NCBI GenBank assembly: GCA_031256235.1
Contig: JAIRQZ010000052.1
Coordinates: 1-38,309, forward strand
Length of the DNA stretch: 38,309 nt
Origin: Christensenellaceae bacterium
GTDB lineage: Bacteria > Bacillota > Clostridia > Christensenellales > UBA1242
Reading direction: 5' to 3'
This document shows positions 18,502-27,473 of the stretch, piece after piece. The position numbers were made by a program, and so were the translations under genes. Within the stretch, counting starts at the first letter, position 1, and each line of letters begins with the position of its first letter. Under the pieces are notes generated by a model. That model worked only from the letters and a program-made list of their open reading frames with translations, was not told the DNA's origin and did not search any database.

Positions 18502-18515
18502 AAAGAAAATTAATT

Positions 18516-18546
18516 ATAAAAGCCACTTGTTTATGGTGGCTTTTAT
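18516..18546. terminator. bidirectional intrinsic terminator between convergent genes
   Basis: ATAAAAGCCAC-ttgtttatg-GTGGCTTTTAT. Confidence 0.85.
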
Positions 18547-18551
18547 ATTGC

Positions 18552-19922
18552 TTAAATATGTAAAAGCACTGCTGCGATGCCAAAGTAAGCAAGCAACGAA
18601 AACGCATCGACGATTGTTGTTATAAGCGGGGCGGCCATGATTGCGGGGTCCAGTTTAACTTTTTTGGCGAATATGGGTAACAGGCATCCGATGCTCTTGG
18701 CTATTACTATTGTAAAGCAAAGCGTCAATGTTACAACTGTTGCAATTCTTGCAATTTCGGCTGTAACGCCACTGCCCAGAAGCAACCCGTCAAAGATCAA
18801 AATCCGTACGAAGTTAAGAAGCCCAAGCACGGTACCGCATATAAGCGCGATTCGTACTTCTTTCCACCACACTTTTAACGTATTCCGCATGGTAATCTCG
18901 CCAAGAGCGATTCCGCGTATCACAAGGGTGCTTGCTTGCGCGCCAGCATTTCCGCCAGTATCCATAAGCATCGGGATAAACGCGATAAGCATCGGGACAG
19001 CCGTCAATTTGCCCTCGAATGTCGAGATGATTCCGCCCGTAAGCATGGCGGACACCATTAACAGCAACAGCCATATAATCCTGTTGCGTGAATGTTTAAT
19101 CACGCTTGTTTGCAAATATGGGGCGTCGGATGGTGTAACAGCCGCCATTATTTGCATGTCTTCGGTGGTTTCTGCTTCGATGACATGCAGGATGTCGTCA
19201 ACCGTGACGATGCCGATAAGTTTTTCTTCGTTGTCCACGACGGGCAAAGATATAAAGCCGTATTTGCGAAAGACCTCGGCGATTTCCCCGCGGTGCTCCA
19301 TCGTGTGGGCGTGCTTCGGGTTTGGGGTCATGATGTCTTTGATTTTTGCGTCGGGCTTGGCAAGTAACAAATCTTTTACCGATACAACACCGATAAGTGT
19401 CTTGTCGTTGTCGGCGACATAGCAAGTGTAAATAGTTTCCTTGTCCGCGCCGTATTTACGAATTACATCGAAAACTTCGCCGACGACTTGGTCTTCTTTT
19501 AATCGGACGTATTCGACCGTCATTATCGAACCTACGCTGTCTTCGGGGTATTTTAAAAGGTTGTTTATGTTTTGGCGGGTTTCGGCATTTGCGTTTTTCA
19601 ATAACTTGACAACGATTTCGGGGGGCATTTCTTCCATCAAGTCGGCGGCGTCGTCAGCGAAAAGGTCGTTTATCAAGGTTGCCTGTTCTGTGTCGGTCAG
19701 TGTTTGTATAATATCTTTTTGTTCGTCGGTATCGATGTACGCGAAAACATCACTTGCGATGTTCTTTGGCAAAAGGCGGAATAACTGTGTGCCTTTTTGT
19801 GCGTCAAGGTCGGTAAAGGCATCGGCTATGTCGACCTCGTCCATATCTTTGATGCACGCCAAAATGGCCGCATTTCCAGGCCAGACTTCGTTTTGCAAAA
19901 TATTCAACAAATTTTCCTTCAT
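18552..19922 (-). CDS. mgtE: MgtE-family magnesium transporter
   Basis: MgtE N-domain, CBS-like region (VGVVSVKDLLLA...IGIVTVDDILHVIEAE), C-terminal TM region with PMLMDTGGNAGAQASTLVIRGIALGE. Confidence 0.95.
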   Translation of the reverse strand: MKENLLNILQNEVWPGNAAILACIKDMDEVDIADAFTDLDAQKGTQLFRLLPKNIASDVFAYIDTDEQKDIIQTLTDTEQATLINDLFADDAADLMEEMPPEIVVKLLKNANAETRQNINNLLKYPEDSVGSIMTVEYVRLKEDQVVGEVFDVIRKYGADKETIYTCYVADNDKTLIGVVSVKDLLLAKPDAKIKDIMTPNPKHAHTMEHRGEIAEVFRKYGFISLPVVDNEEKLIGIVTVDDILHVIEAETTEDMQIMAAVTPSDAPYLQTSVIKHSRNRIIWLLLLMVSAMLTGGIISTFEGKLTAVPMLIAFIPMLMDTGGNAGAQASTLVIRGIALGEITMRNTLKVWWKEVRIALICGTVLGLLNFVRILIFDGLLLGSGVTAEIARIATVVTLTLCFTIVIAKSIGCLLPIFAKKVKLDPAIMAAPLITTIVDAFSLLAYFGIAAVLLHI

Positions 19923-19987
19923 GCATTATTCTATCAAATAATCGAATTAATTGACAAACTTAATTTTTATTTGTTTACTGAAAATGT

Positions 19988-20536
19988 ATGAAAACTTTGA
20001 TAATAAACGGCAGCCCCCGAAAAAACGGCAACACGTCGGATTTGGTCAAACTGCTTGTGGAAAACTTGGGTGGCGAATCTGTCGAAGTCTCGGCGTATCA
20101 TAACAAAATAACTCCTTGTTTGGATTGCAGGGCATGTAACAAAACCAAGGGCTGTGCAATCAAAGACGACATGCAAAAATTGTACGATGATATTTATGAT
20201 AATGTCGTGGTTGCATCTCCGTTGTATGACGAAGATTTGCCTGGACCCATGATAAGCATAAAAAACCGCTTCAATTATGTTTACGCCAACAAAAGATTTG
20301 CAAAAATTAAAAACGAGCGCAAAAAAGCCCGTGGCGCAATAATCCTTGTGGGAGGGGGAGACGGCAAGCCCGGCCATGCAATCGAAAACGCAAAAACAAT
20401 TTTGAAAAGGATGAACTCGAAAGTCCTTGACGAACACATCATCAAGTATTTAAACACTGATGAACTGCCTGCCCTTGAAGACGAACAGACAGTTCAAAGG
20501 GTTAAAGATTTGGCTCATGCTTTACAGTGCATTTGA
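19988..20536 (+). CDS. flavodoxin-like NAD(P)H-dependent FMN reductase
   Basis: LIINGSPRKNGNTSDLVKLL, CLDCRACNKTKGCAIKDDM. Confidence 0.85.
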   Translation: MKTLIINGSPRKNGNTSDLVKLLVENLGGESVEVSAYHNKITPCLDCRACNKTKGCAIKDDMQKLYDDIYDNVVVASPLYDEDLPGPMISIKNRFNYVYANKRFAKIKNERKKARGAIILVGGGDGKPGHAIENAKTILKRMNSKVLDEHIIKYLNTDELPALEDEQTVQRVKDLAHALQCI

Positions 20537-20769
20537 ACGGCCTCTTTAAGTTCTTGGTCGGTGACATTCTTGATTGGGTACATACCGTGTTCGTTCATAT
20601 ACTTAAAGACCTCGAATTGAAGCATGGTGGTTCGTCCGCTTGTCTTTGTGACGACATCGCGCATATTTTGACAGTTGGAATGCTGGATGGCTGTTCCGCT
20701 TGCCATCATCAGGTCGCGCAAGTGCGCCAGAATGTCTTGCAACATCAGTTTGTCGTTTAATGCTTTCAT
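20515..20769 (-). CDS. spore coat protein CotF-like
   Basis: LQDILAHLRDLMMASGTAIQHSNCQNMRDVV...FEVFKYMNEHGMYPIKNV; SD AGGGGGT. Confidence 0.7.
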   Translation of the reverse strand: MKALNDKLMLQDILAHLRDLMMASGTAIQHSNCQNMRDVVTKTSGRTTMLQFEVFKYMNEHGMYPIKNVTDQELKEAVQMHCKA

Positions 20770-20773
20770 ATTA

Positions 20774-21007
20774 TTACCCCCTGTTTAACACGCCTGCCGA
20801 TTTTGGCAATGGCGTCTTGCCGATGTCGCTTTTAAGGTATTCGCAAATCTCGGCGTGATTTTGCTTACTTGTCTTGATGATGTTTTCAAGTAGTTTGCTG
20901 GCTTTCTTGTCGCTTACCATGTCGGTGTAGTGCAGGGCGACGGCTTGGATTAATTCCTCCTGCATCAAAATTTCACTTAAGTTTTGTAAGTTTTTTACTG
21001 CTATCAT
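20774..21007 (-). CDS. small helical protein in operon with CotF-like gene
   Basis: Helical ORF, SD GGAGGC, 4-nt gap to CotF-like gene. Confidence 0.55.
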   Translation of the reverse strand: MIAVKNLQNLSEILMQEELIQAVALHYTDMVSDKKASKLLENIIKTSKQNHAEICEYLKSDIGKTPLPKSAGVLNRG

Positions 21008-21116
21008 TTTGCCTCCATAGGGCAGGTTATTACCAATTAAAAAAAGTTTATGTCAGTGTTTTGTAAATTTTTTTAAAAGCCGCGTTAAAATGGGGCATTA
21101 CTTTGAAGGAGGAAAC

Positions 21117-21548
21117 ATGAGTAACAAAAGAACAATCTTTACACGTCCAGACGGATACGTGGAAGTCTTGGTCCCCGATGACACACAGGGTGGAGAGAAT
21201 TATGGGAAGACCATTATCTTTGACGAAACCAACGCCCCAAAGCCCGAGTATTGTTCGTGGTTTAAATACTACAGCGACGGTACATTTGAGGCACATTACG
21301 CCTTTTCTAATTCGGAGGCAAACGACTTTATTGTTCAATTGCCAATACAGGTTTTGGCTTCATTGCAGACATCCACGTATGGCGAGGTAGCGACGCACAT
21401 TACACGGAGCAGTGGCCCATCTACGACCGCCACAGGAAGTTGGTGGATACGCGGTAATATAGTGAGCGGCGACTTTATAACGGGCGTTCGCACCTATTCA
21501 ACAATAAGCAGTGGTTTTATAGTTTCAGTAATAGGGAAATGGAGGTAA
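21117..21548 (+). CDS. hypothetical protein, possibly phage tail-derived
   Basis: Strong SD GAAGGAGG before ATG 21117; KPEYCSWFKYYSDGTFEAHYAF. Confidence 0.55.
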   Translation: MSNKRTIFTRPDGYVEVLVPDDTQGGENYGKTIIFDETNAPKPEYCSWFKYYSDGTFEAHYAFSNSEANDFIVQLPIQVLASLQTSTYGEVATHITRSSGPSTTATGSWWIRGNIVSGDFITGVRTYSTISSGFIVSVIGKWR

Positions 21549-21550
21549 AA

Positions 21551-21904
21551 ATGAAATTTTGGAAAAATGGATTTTACGATGAACAGTCGGCCGAGAATGA
21601 CCGTGCCGAGGTAGGCAACGAAGATTTTGAAAAATGCAAAGTGGCGAACGCAAAAGGTCTTGACGTAGTTGATAAAAATGGCAGGCCTGTCATTGCGTAT
21701 CCCACGAAAGACGAAGTCAAAGAAAATGAAAAACAAAATTTGCGAATCATGCGTGAACAAAGTTGCTTCGGTATTATTAATCGCGGGAAACTTTGGTACG
21801 ACAATTTGTCCAAACAACAACTTGTAGAATTAAGGGACTGGTACAGCGCCTGGCTTGACGTTACCGCAACCAACAAGATTCCGCAAGACCTTGACTGGCT
21901 ATAA
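21551..21904 (+). CDS. phage tail-fibre assembly/chaperone-like protein
   Basis: C-term pattern LSKQQLVELRDWYSAWLDVTATNKIPQDLDWL resembles phage tail assembly proteins; SD GGAGG. Confidence 0.5.
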   Translation: MKFWKNGFYDEQSAENDRAEVGNEDFEKCKVANAKGLDVVDKNGRPVIAYPTKDEVKENEKQNLRIMREQSCFGIINRGKLWYDNLSKQQLVELRDWYSAWLDVTATNKIPQDLDWL

Positions 21905-21925
21905 TAACCTTTGTTATCATTGCGC

Positions 21926-23353
21926 ATGACAGCGAAGCGTATAGTTTGTGGTACATTGTTGGGCATTATTGCTATGTTTTCGTTGTTTTCGATTATTTGG
22001 CTTTTTATGGAGTCCGTGGCTTTTCCAAAGATAACCGACGAGGGACTTTGGTTTTATGTCTCGGCTCTTTTTTTATTGTTCAGTACTGCAGGATTCTTCG
22101 CCTTAATCAACGAGCGCAATTTAAGGACCATTGCAACAGTTTGCGTCTTGGTTTTCTTGTCGTTTTTCTTACGTATAGTTTTCGCAAATTACCAATCTTT
22201 CGATTGGTGCCTGTACCTTAACAAGTGGTGCGGAGAATACCGAGACCTTGGCCTTGGAGCGGCATTACGTTCCACGACAAGCAACTATGTCCCGCTGTAC
22301 AATTATTTTTTAATATTCTTTTCAAAGTTGCCAATATACGACCTTTACTTAATCAAGGTCCTTTCTTTTGTTTTCGAGGTCCTGTCGGCGTGGGCAGTGG
22401 TTAAAATCGTATCAAAGGTCACAAACAAAAGACAAAGCCCCATAATCTTTGGCGGGCTTCTGGTCGTGCCTTTTTTCCTTATAGACTCGACCGTGTTCGC
22501 GCAATGTGACGCCATTTATACTTTTTTCGGGTTAATGGGGATTTACTACATGCTTTGTAAAAAGTCAATCCCATCGTATATCTTCTTTGGGCTCGGCCTT
22601 GCAATCAAATTCCATGCGGTTTTGGTCTTCCCGATAATCTTGGTGTTGCTGTTCGCAAAGAACAAACAGGGCGAACGATACCTTAATTGGAAGTACCTTT
22701 GGATTATACCATTGCCTTTTTTTATTTTGAATTGTGTGCCACTGTTCGCAGGGAAGAGTTTTGCAAATACCTTTGGGATTTATTATCTGCAGTTCACACA
22801 GGCCACAGACATGGTATGGATGTCCCCTAACCCAAGTGTACCGTTTTTGTTTAACAGGTTCACAAGCGCGAATACGGCTTTCACAATTATATTCCTTGCT
22901 TTAACGGCCGTTCTTATGGGGGCAGTGCTGGGTATCGTTATATACCAAGTAATCAAAAAGAAAAGAACCCTGGAGTACCGCGACATTTTGTTCTTGATGC
23001 TTTTCATGCAGTTATTGACGATTTTGTTTATCCCAAGGTTTTTTATAAGGTACAATTATTTTTTGATTCTGCTCCTTATTATATATGCGCTTTCCACATT
23101 GAAAAAAGAAGACCTTATGTGCGCGTTGATGCTTGTAACAAGTTTCACCTTTATACTTGCGACCGTCAACAGTTTCGACGCAAGAGTGCTTGAGATGGAA
23201 AACATGCATCCTGGACACTTGTTCCGAAAAAAGATTTGGCTTTTGCCAAGCGAGTACAGTTCCTCGTGGACCTATTTACCGATAACGATATTTATATGTG
23301 TCTTTGTATGGTACGCGCACAAGTTTTACAGGGCATATATTAAAAGACCTTGA
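21926..23353 (+). CDS. GT-C-type membrane glycosyltransferase
   Basis: Multiple TM helices, DSTVFAQCDAIYTFFGLMGIYYM, GLGLAIKFHAVLVFPIIL. Confidence 0.75.
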   Translation: MTAKRIVCGTLLGIIAMFSLFSIIWLFMESVAFPKITDEGLWFYVSALFLLFSTAGFFALINERNLRTIATVCVLVFLSFFLRIVFANYQSFDWCLYLNKWCGEYRDLGLGAALRSTTSNYVPLYNYFLIFFSKLPIYDLYLIKVLSFVFEVLSAWAVVKIVSKVTNKRQSPIIFGGLLVVPFFLIDSTVFAQCDAIYTFFGLMGIYYMLCKKSIPSYIFFGLGLAIKFHAVLVFPIILVLLFAKNKQGERYLNWKYLWIIPLPFFILNCVPLFAGKSFANTFGIYYLQFTQATDMVWMSPNPSVPFLFNRFTSANTAFTIIFLALTAVLMGAVLGIVIYQVIKKKRTLEYRDILFLMLFMQLLTILFIPRFFIRYNYFLILLLIIYALSTLKKEDLMCALMLVTSFTFILATVNSFDARVLEMENMHPGHLFRKKIWLLPSEYSSSWTYLPITIFICVFVWYAHKFYRAYIKRP

Positions 23354-23386
23354 TTTTGCAAATTGAATATGCTAAAGTACAGAACT

Positions 23387-23461
23387 GGCGCCTTGGTCAA
23401 GCGGTTAAGACAGCACCCTTTCACGGTGGTATCACGGGTTCGATTCCCGTAGGCGTCACCA
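23387..23461 (+). tRNA. tRNA-Glu (TTC), CCA encoded
   Basis: GGCGCCTTGGTCAAGCGGTTAAGACAGCACCCTTTCACGGTGGTATCACGGGTTCGATTCCCGTAGGCGTCACCA. Confidence 0.95.
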
Positions 23462-23497
23462 ATGTTATTCTCACGGCGATTTTTTTAGGAGACAAAA

Positions 23498-24013
23498 ATG
23501 ATTATTGAAGCAATTAAGAAGCGCAAAAGTATTCGGAATTACAACCCGAACGGTAAAGTGTCCGATGAGCAAATTAAGGAACTGTTAGAAGCCGCCATGC
23601 TTGCACCATCGGCTTGCAACACGCGACCTTGGGAGTTTATTGTTGTAAAAGACCGCAAGATACTTGATAAGATTGTTGACTTTCACAACTGGGCAAAAAT
23701 GCTTAAAACCGCACAGGCGGCGATTGTCGTGATTGCACTTCCTGATGTGCAAATTGGCAAATCAGGCGAAGGAATGTGGCAACATGATTGCGGTGCAACA
23801 ACGCAGAACATTCTGTTACAGGCAGCGGAATTGAATTTGGGTACTTGTTGGTGTGGATTGCACCCAGTCGAAAAATATATGAATGATACACGAGAACTTT
23901 TCAAACTCCAGAACAATGCTGTGCCATTTTGTGTTATCGCAGTTGGTGTTCCTGCCGAGGGCTTTGGAAGCCGCGGTTTTTTTGAAGAATCAAAAGTTAA
24001 ATGGATAAAATAA
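23498..24013 (+). CDS. nitroreductase family protein
   Basis: IKKRKSIRNYNPNGKVSDEQIKELLEAAMLAPSACNTRPWEFIVVKD. Confidence 0.92.
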   Translation: MIIEAIKKRKSIRNYNPNGKVSDEQIKELLEAAMLAPSACNTRPWEFIVVKDRKILDKIVDFHNWAKMLKTAQAAIVVIALPDVQIGKSGEGMWQHDCGATTQNILLQAAELNLGTCWCGLHPVEKYMNDTRELFKLQNNAVPFCVIAVGVPAEGFGSRGFFEESKVKWIK

Positions 24014-24067
24014 TCCTTGCAAAAAGTCGCCGTGAGTGCGACAATGTAAAAGAAGGGGATTAAAGAA

Positions 24068-24346
24068 ATGACACATGAATTGAAACTTTGTAAAAAATTT
24101 TATGAACCAGTCGTCAGTGGCAATAAAACTTTTGAACTCCGCAAGAATGACCGCAATTTTAAAGTTGGCGACAAATTAATTCTGCGACCTGTTACAGATG
24201 ACGAAACGCGGGCTTACATAAACAATCTGCCGAAAATTCATGCCGAAATCTCTTATATGCTAAGCGAAGGTGTGTCAGGCGGTTTAGAAAAGGGTTACTG
24301 TGTCTTGGCGATGAAAAATGTACAAATTTTAAATGAGGAAAAATGA
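24068..24346 (+). CDS. ASCH/DUF3850-like protein
   Basis: HELKLCKKFYEPVVSGNKTFELRKNDRNFKVGDKLILR. Confidence 0.8.
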   Translation: MTHELKLCKKFYEPVVSGNKTFELRKNDRNFKVGDKLILRPVTDDETRAYINNLPKIHAEISYMLSEGVSGGLEKGYCVLAMKNVQILNEEK

Positions 24347-24678
24347 TAGACGCGAAAGTAGTAACAATCTGTGGCAGTATGAAGTTCGCGGAAGCACAAA
24401 AACAGGTGGCCGAAAAATTGGAACTTGAGAATAATTGGTGCGTGCTTCAGTGCATCTATGGTGACAAGAAACAAAACTATACCAAACAAGATGAAAAAGC
24501 ATTAGATATTTTGCACAAACAAAAGATTGGTTTAAGTGATGCAATTTTTGTGGTCAATGTGGGCGGTTATATCGGCGATTCTACTCGCAGTGAAATTGAA
24601 TACGCGAAACAAAAAGGCAAAGAAATTATTTATCTTGACAAAAGCCACCCAAAATGCGATAATATACAAAACAAATAG
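24343..24678 (+). CDS. nucleoside 2-deoxyribosyltransferase-like/SLOG-like protein
   Basis: VVTICGSMKFAEAQKQVAEKL...GDSTRSEIEYAKQKGKEIIYL; 4-nt overlap with preceding gene. Confidence 0.6.
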   Translation: MIDAKVVTICGSMKFAEAQKQVAEKLELENNWCVLQCIYGDKKQNYTKQDEKALDILHKQKIGLSDAIFVVNVGGYIGDSTRSEIEYAKQKGKEIIYLDKSHPKCDNIQNK

Positions 24679-24689
24679 GGAGAACAAAA

Positions 24690-25088
24690 GTGAGCGACGA
24701 TTTTGATCTAAATTTGGACTTTTTGGAAAAGAAGCATGCGGCGAGCAACAAAGGGGGGGGGGCTAATTTCGGCTCTGCCAAGAATCAAGGCCAAGGTGTG
24801 TTTCCAAGAAAACAGCGAATTATTAAAGACCCTCTTGCTGAAGGACTTCACGCGGGGCACGAAATGTTAGACGCCACCACAAAACAATTCAAAGATATTC
24901 TGGAACGTCCGCACCACAACGGTGTTCTTGGCGTAATCGAAGATGTCGAACGTGGACTTTATGTTGGCTTTGTGGGCGCAATCGAGGCACCTTTGATCGG
25001 CGCGATGGCACTTGGTGCCACCGTAAAGAAGACGGTAGACACAATAATTGAAAACAACAAAGACGACGACAGCCTGACCAACGCATAG
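24690..25088 (+). CDS. hypothetical protein containing a G10 tract
   Basis: GTG start with upstream AGGGAGAA; ORF carries 10 consecutive G at 24753-24762. Confidence 0.55.
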   Translation: MSDDFDLNLDFLEKKHAASNKGGGANFGSAKNQGQGVFPRKQRIIKDPLAEGLHAGHEMLDATTKQFKDILERPHHNGVLGVIEDVERGLYVGFVGAIEAPLIGAMALGATVKKTVDTIIENNKDDDSLTNA

Positions 25089-25118
25089 TTCGCTTTGTTT
25101 TTACAGATACTTTACCTC

Positions 25119-26051
25119 ATGAAGAAATTTTTGGTCCTTTTGTTGTTGCCAATCTTTTTTGTGTCGGCGGGGTTCGCCCGTGCCGAAGAGCGCGACTGTG
25201 AAGAGGGCGGAGAAGTCGCCACGATTGCAAAGCAACAAATAGATGAAAACGAACAAGGTAAAAAAGACTTTATCAAATGGATTGACTTTAACGTCAAACG
25301 CGAAGTTTTGAATGCCGCCGTAAAAAAGCATAAACTGTTAGTTGAACAAGGCATTACGGACTTGGGAACTTGCGAGATTTTGGCGTATCTTGCCATCAAA
25401 AATTCCAATGTTTTCAAAGTCAGCACCGATAACGCAAGGCTCAAAAAACTTGGTGTCGAGGACATCCGCAAATACGCCGAGAATAAATACTTTAAGTATT
25501 ATGTTGAAAGTTATCATGCTGTGTTGGACGGTATAATTGGCCCGCGCGGTGAAGTCGTGGGTTTCAGCCCAATCGCAAAAGGTCATTGGTACAATCATTA
25601 TAACGACTTTGGTAACAGCCGCGGATATGGTTACAAACGCAGGCATTTGGGCAACGACCTTTTCGGAAGCGTCGGCGCGCCAATTATCGCGGTCGAGGGC
25701 GGTACAATCACGGAACTTGGGTGGAATCGTTACGGTGGCTGGCGTGTCGGAGTCCGCAGCGATGACAGCAAGCGATACTATTATTACGCCCACCTGCGGA
25801 AAAACAAACCTTTTGCCGAGGGTCTTGCCATTGGGCAAAAAGTGTCCGCGGGGGATTTGATTGGGTATCTTGGCGTGACAGGATATTCGCGCAAAGAAAA
25901 CACCAACATGAAAACGACGCAACCACACTTGCATTTTGGCATGCAACTTATTTTTGACAAAAGCCAAGAAGATGGCCCCACTGAACTTTGGATTGACGTA
26001 TATGAAATCGTAAAGTTTTTGTCGGGTCACAGGGCTGAAGTTAACCCTTGA
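25119..26051 (+). CDS. secreted M23-family metallopeptidase
   Basis: Signal peptide; HLGNDLFGSVGAPIIAVEGGTI; TQPHLHFGM. Confidence 0.88.
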   Translation: MKKFLVLLLLPIFFVSAGFARAEERDCEEGGEVATIAKQQIDENEQGKKDFIKWIDFNVKREVLNAAVKKHKLLVEQGITDLGTCEILAYLAIKNSNVFKVSTDNARLKKLGVEDIRKYAENKYFKYYVESYHAVLDGIIGPRGEVVGFSPIAKGHWYNHYNDFGNSRGYGYKRRHLGNDLFGSVGAPIIAVEGGTITELGWNRYGGWRVGVRSDDSKRYYYYAHLRKNKPFAEGLAIGQKVSAGDLIGYLGVTGYSRKENTNMKTTQPHLHFGMQLIFDKSQEDGPTELWIDVYEIVKFLSGHRAEVNP

Positions 26052-26071
26052 TAATATCGTGGCATACTCTA
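26044..26071 (+). promoter_or_regulatory. possible SigK-like promoter of collagen-like gene
   Basis: AC(26044-26045)-17 nt-CATACTCTA(26063-26071), compared with the recalled SigK pattern AC-N16/17-CATAnnnTA. Confidence 0.4.
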
Positions 26072-26105
26072 AAGTAGGTCAAATGACCCATACAAAGGAG
26101 TAAAT

Positions 26106-26702
26106 ATGAATTTTTTCTGTGATATTTTAAAGCCATGTCCTTGTTGTTGTGAACGCGGACCGCAAGGTAAACGTGGCGAACAGGGACCACAAGGCGTTCC
26201 TGGAGCACAAGGCCCGCAGGGTATACCTGGCGAACAGGGCGAACCTGGCATGCCAATGACAAGGGCCTATGGCGGATTGTTTTATTTGGGAACTCAACTT
26301 GTATTCTTTACGGCGCCTGAAACTTACATGAAACTTCGATTAAATAACGCATTACCGTCCGAAAACGTAACATTGGACACCGTCAACAGCACCATAATAA
26401 TCCAAGAAGCGGGGGATTACGAAATCAATTATGGCTTTGCCATGTCGGCGACCAAAAGGATCGACACTGGGGCGGCGGTACGTCGAAACGGGACGGTCAT
26501 TACTCAAACCCGTATCAACCACACGCTGTACATTGGCGCAGACCCTGCCGTAACCGTCGATGGAAGATTATCGTCTTCGACGATTGTTAGTTTGTTGGCT
26601 GGTGATGTCCTTGATTTGGCAGCAATAGTTAACAACACTTTACCAACCAACCTTACTTGCGCTGCCAACTTTGCAACGCTTACCGTCAAGTTATTGAATT
26701 AA
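26106..26702 (+). CDS. collagen-like (Gly-X-Y) protein with Cys-rich N-term and BclA-like C-terminal domain
   Basis: [50 protein letters not shown] then beta-rich domain; SD AAAGGAG. Confidence 0.85.
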   Translation: MNFFCDILKPCPCCCERGPQGKRGEQGPQGVPGAQGPQGIPGEQGEPGMPMTRAYGGLFYLGTQLVFFTAPETYMKLRLNNALPSENVTLDTVNSTIIIQEAGDYEINYGFAMSATKRIDTGAAVRRNGTVITQTRINHTLYIGADPAVTVDGRLSSSTIVSLLAGDVLDLAAIVNNTLPTNLTCAANFATLTVKLLN

Positions 26703-27473
26703 TTATCCGACGCGCACATCGTTTTGATATATATGGGGTTCGGTCTTGCCATCCGCGTAATGGAATGTGGCACGGCCGTTTTTCCTATCGTCTTCCCAAA
26801 CGCCCTCAAGTTTGTCGCCGTTTGCAAAGTAATATGTTCCAACGCCGTGTTTTTTGTTGGCTATGATTCCGCCTTCGTACCATTCGCCACTTGCAAAGTA
26901 GTAACTGCCTTTGCCGTGGCGTTTGTCGTCTTTCCAATCTCCGTCATATCCGTTGTCCTTCGAAGAAAAATGCGTACCCTTGCCGTGGCGTTTGTCGTCT
27001 TTCCATTCGCCGTCATATCCGCCACCGTTTTTGTAAAAGAATTTGCCTTTACCGCAAAACATGCCGTTTTTTAATTGGCCGTCGTAACGATTGCCATCCA
27101 TAAAGTGGTATTGGCCCTCGCCATCGGGCACGCCATTTGCAAACTCGCCCTTGTACGTGTCGCCACATAGCGACCAGTAATATTCACCGTACCCATTTTG
27201 GTGCCCGTTTTTCCACGAGCCTGTATACAAATCGGCGTTTCGGTAAAAGTACTTGCCTTGGCCAGTCCTTCTGTCGGCTTGCCACATGCCTTCGTATCGG
27301 CCACCGCTTCTGTTGAATGTCATCGTGCCCAAGCCTTGTTTTTTGCCGTCTACAAATTCGCCTTCGTACACTGCATCTGCGGTCGTATAGACCCCATGTC
27401 CGTGCCGTCTTCCTTTTTCGGTCTCGCCGACATATTTATCGCCGTTTTCGTATTCAAATGTTTCAGTCTGCAT
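26703..27473 (-). CDS. MORN-repeat protein
   Basis: Many tandem repeats such as YEGEFVDGKKQGLGTM, YDGEWKDDKRHGKGTHF, YEGGIIANKKHGVGTY; start overlaps 3' end of clpX-like gene. Confidence 0.92.
   Translation of the reverse strand: MQTETFEYENGDKYVGETEKGRRHGHGVYTTADAVYEGEFVDGKKQGLGTMTFNRSGGRYEGMWQADRRTGQGKYFYRNADLYTGSWKNGHQNGYGEYYWSLCGDTYKGEFANGVPDGEGQYHFMDGNRYDGQLKNGMFCGKGKFFYKNGGGYDGEWKDDKRHGKGTHFSSKDNGYDGDWKDDKRHGKGSYYFASGEWYEGGIIANKKHGVGTYYFANGDKLEGVWEDDRKNGRATFHYADGKTEPHIYQNDVRVG

Noticed and set aside
26850-27320. Short recurrent DNA motifs resembling a repeat array or CRISPR
   Set aside because: They are degenerate codons of MORN repeats (GEWKDDKRHGKG-type) in frame; no constant repeat/spacer structure.
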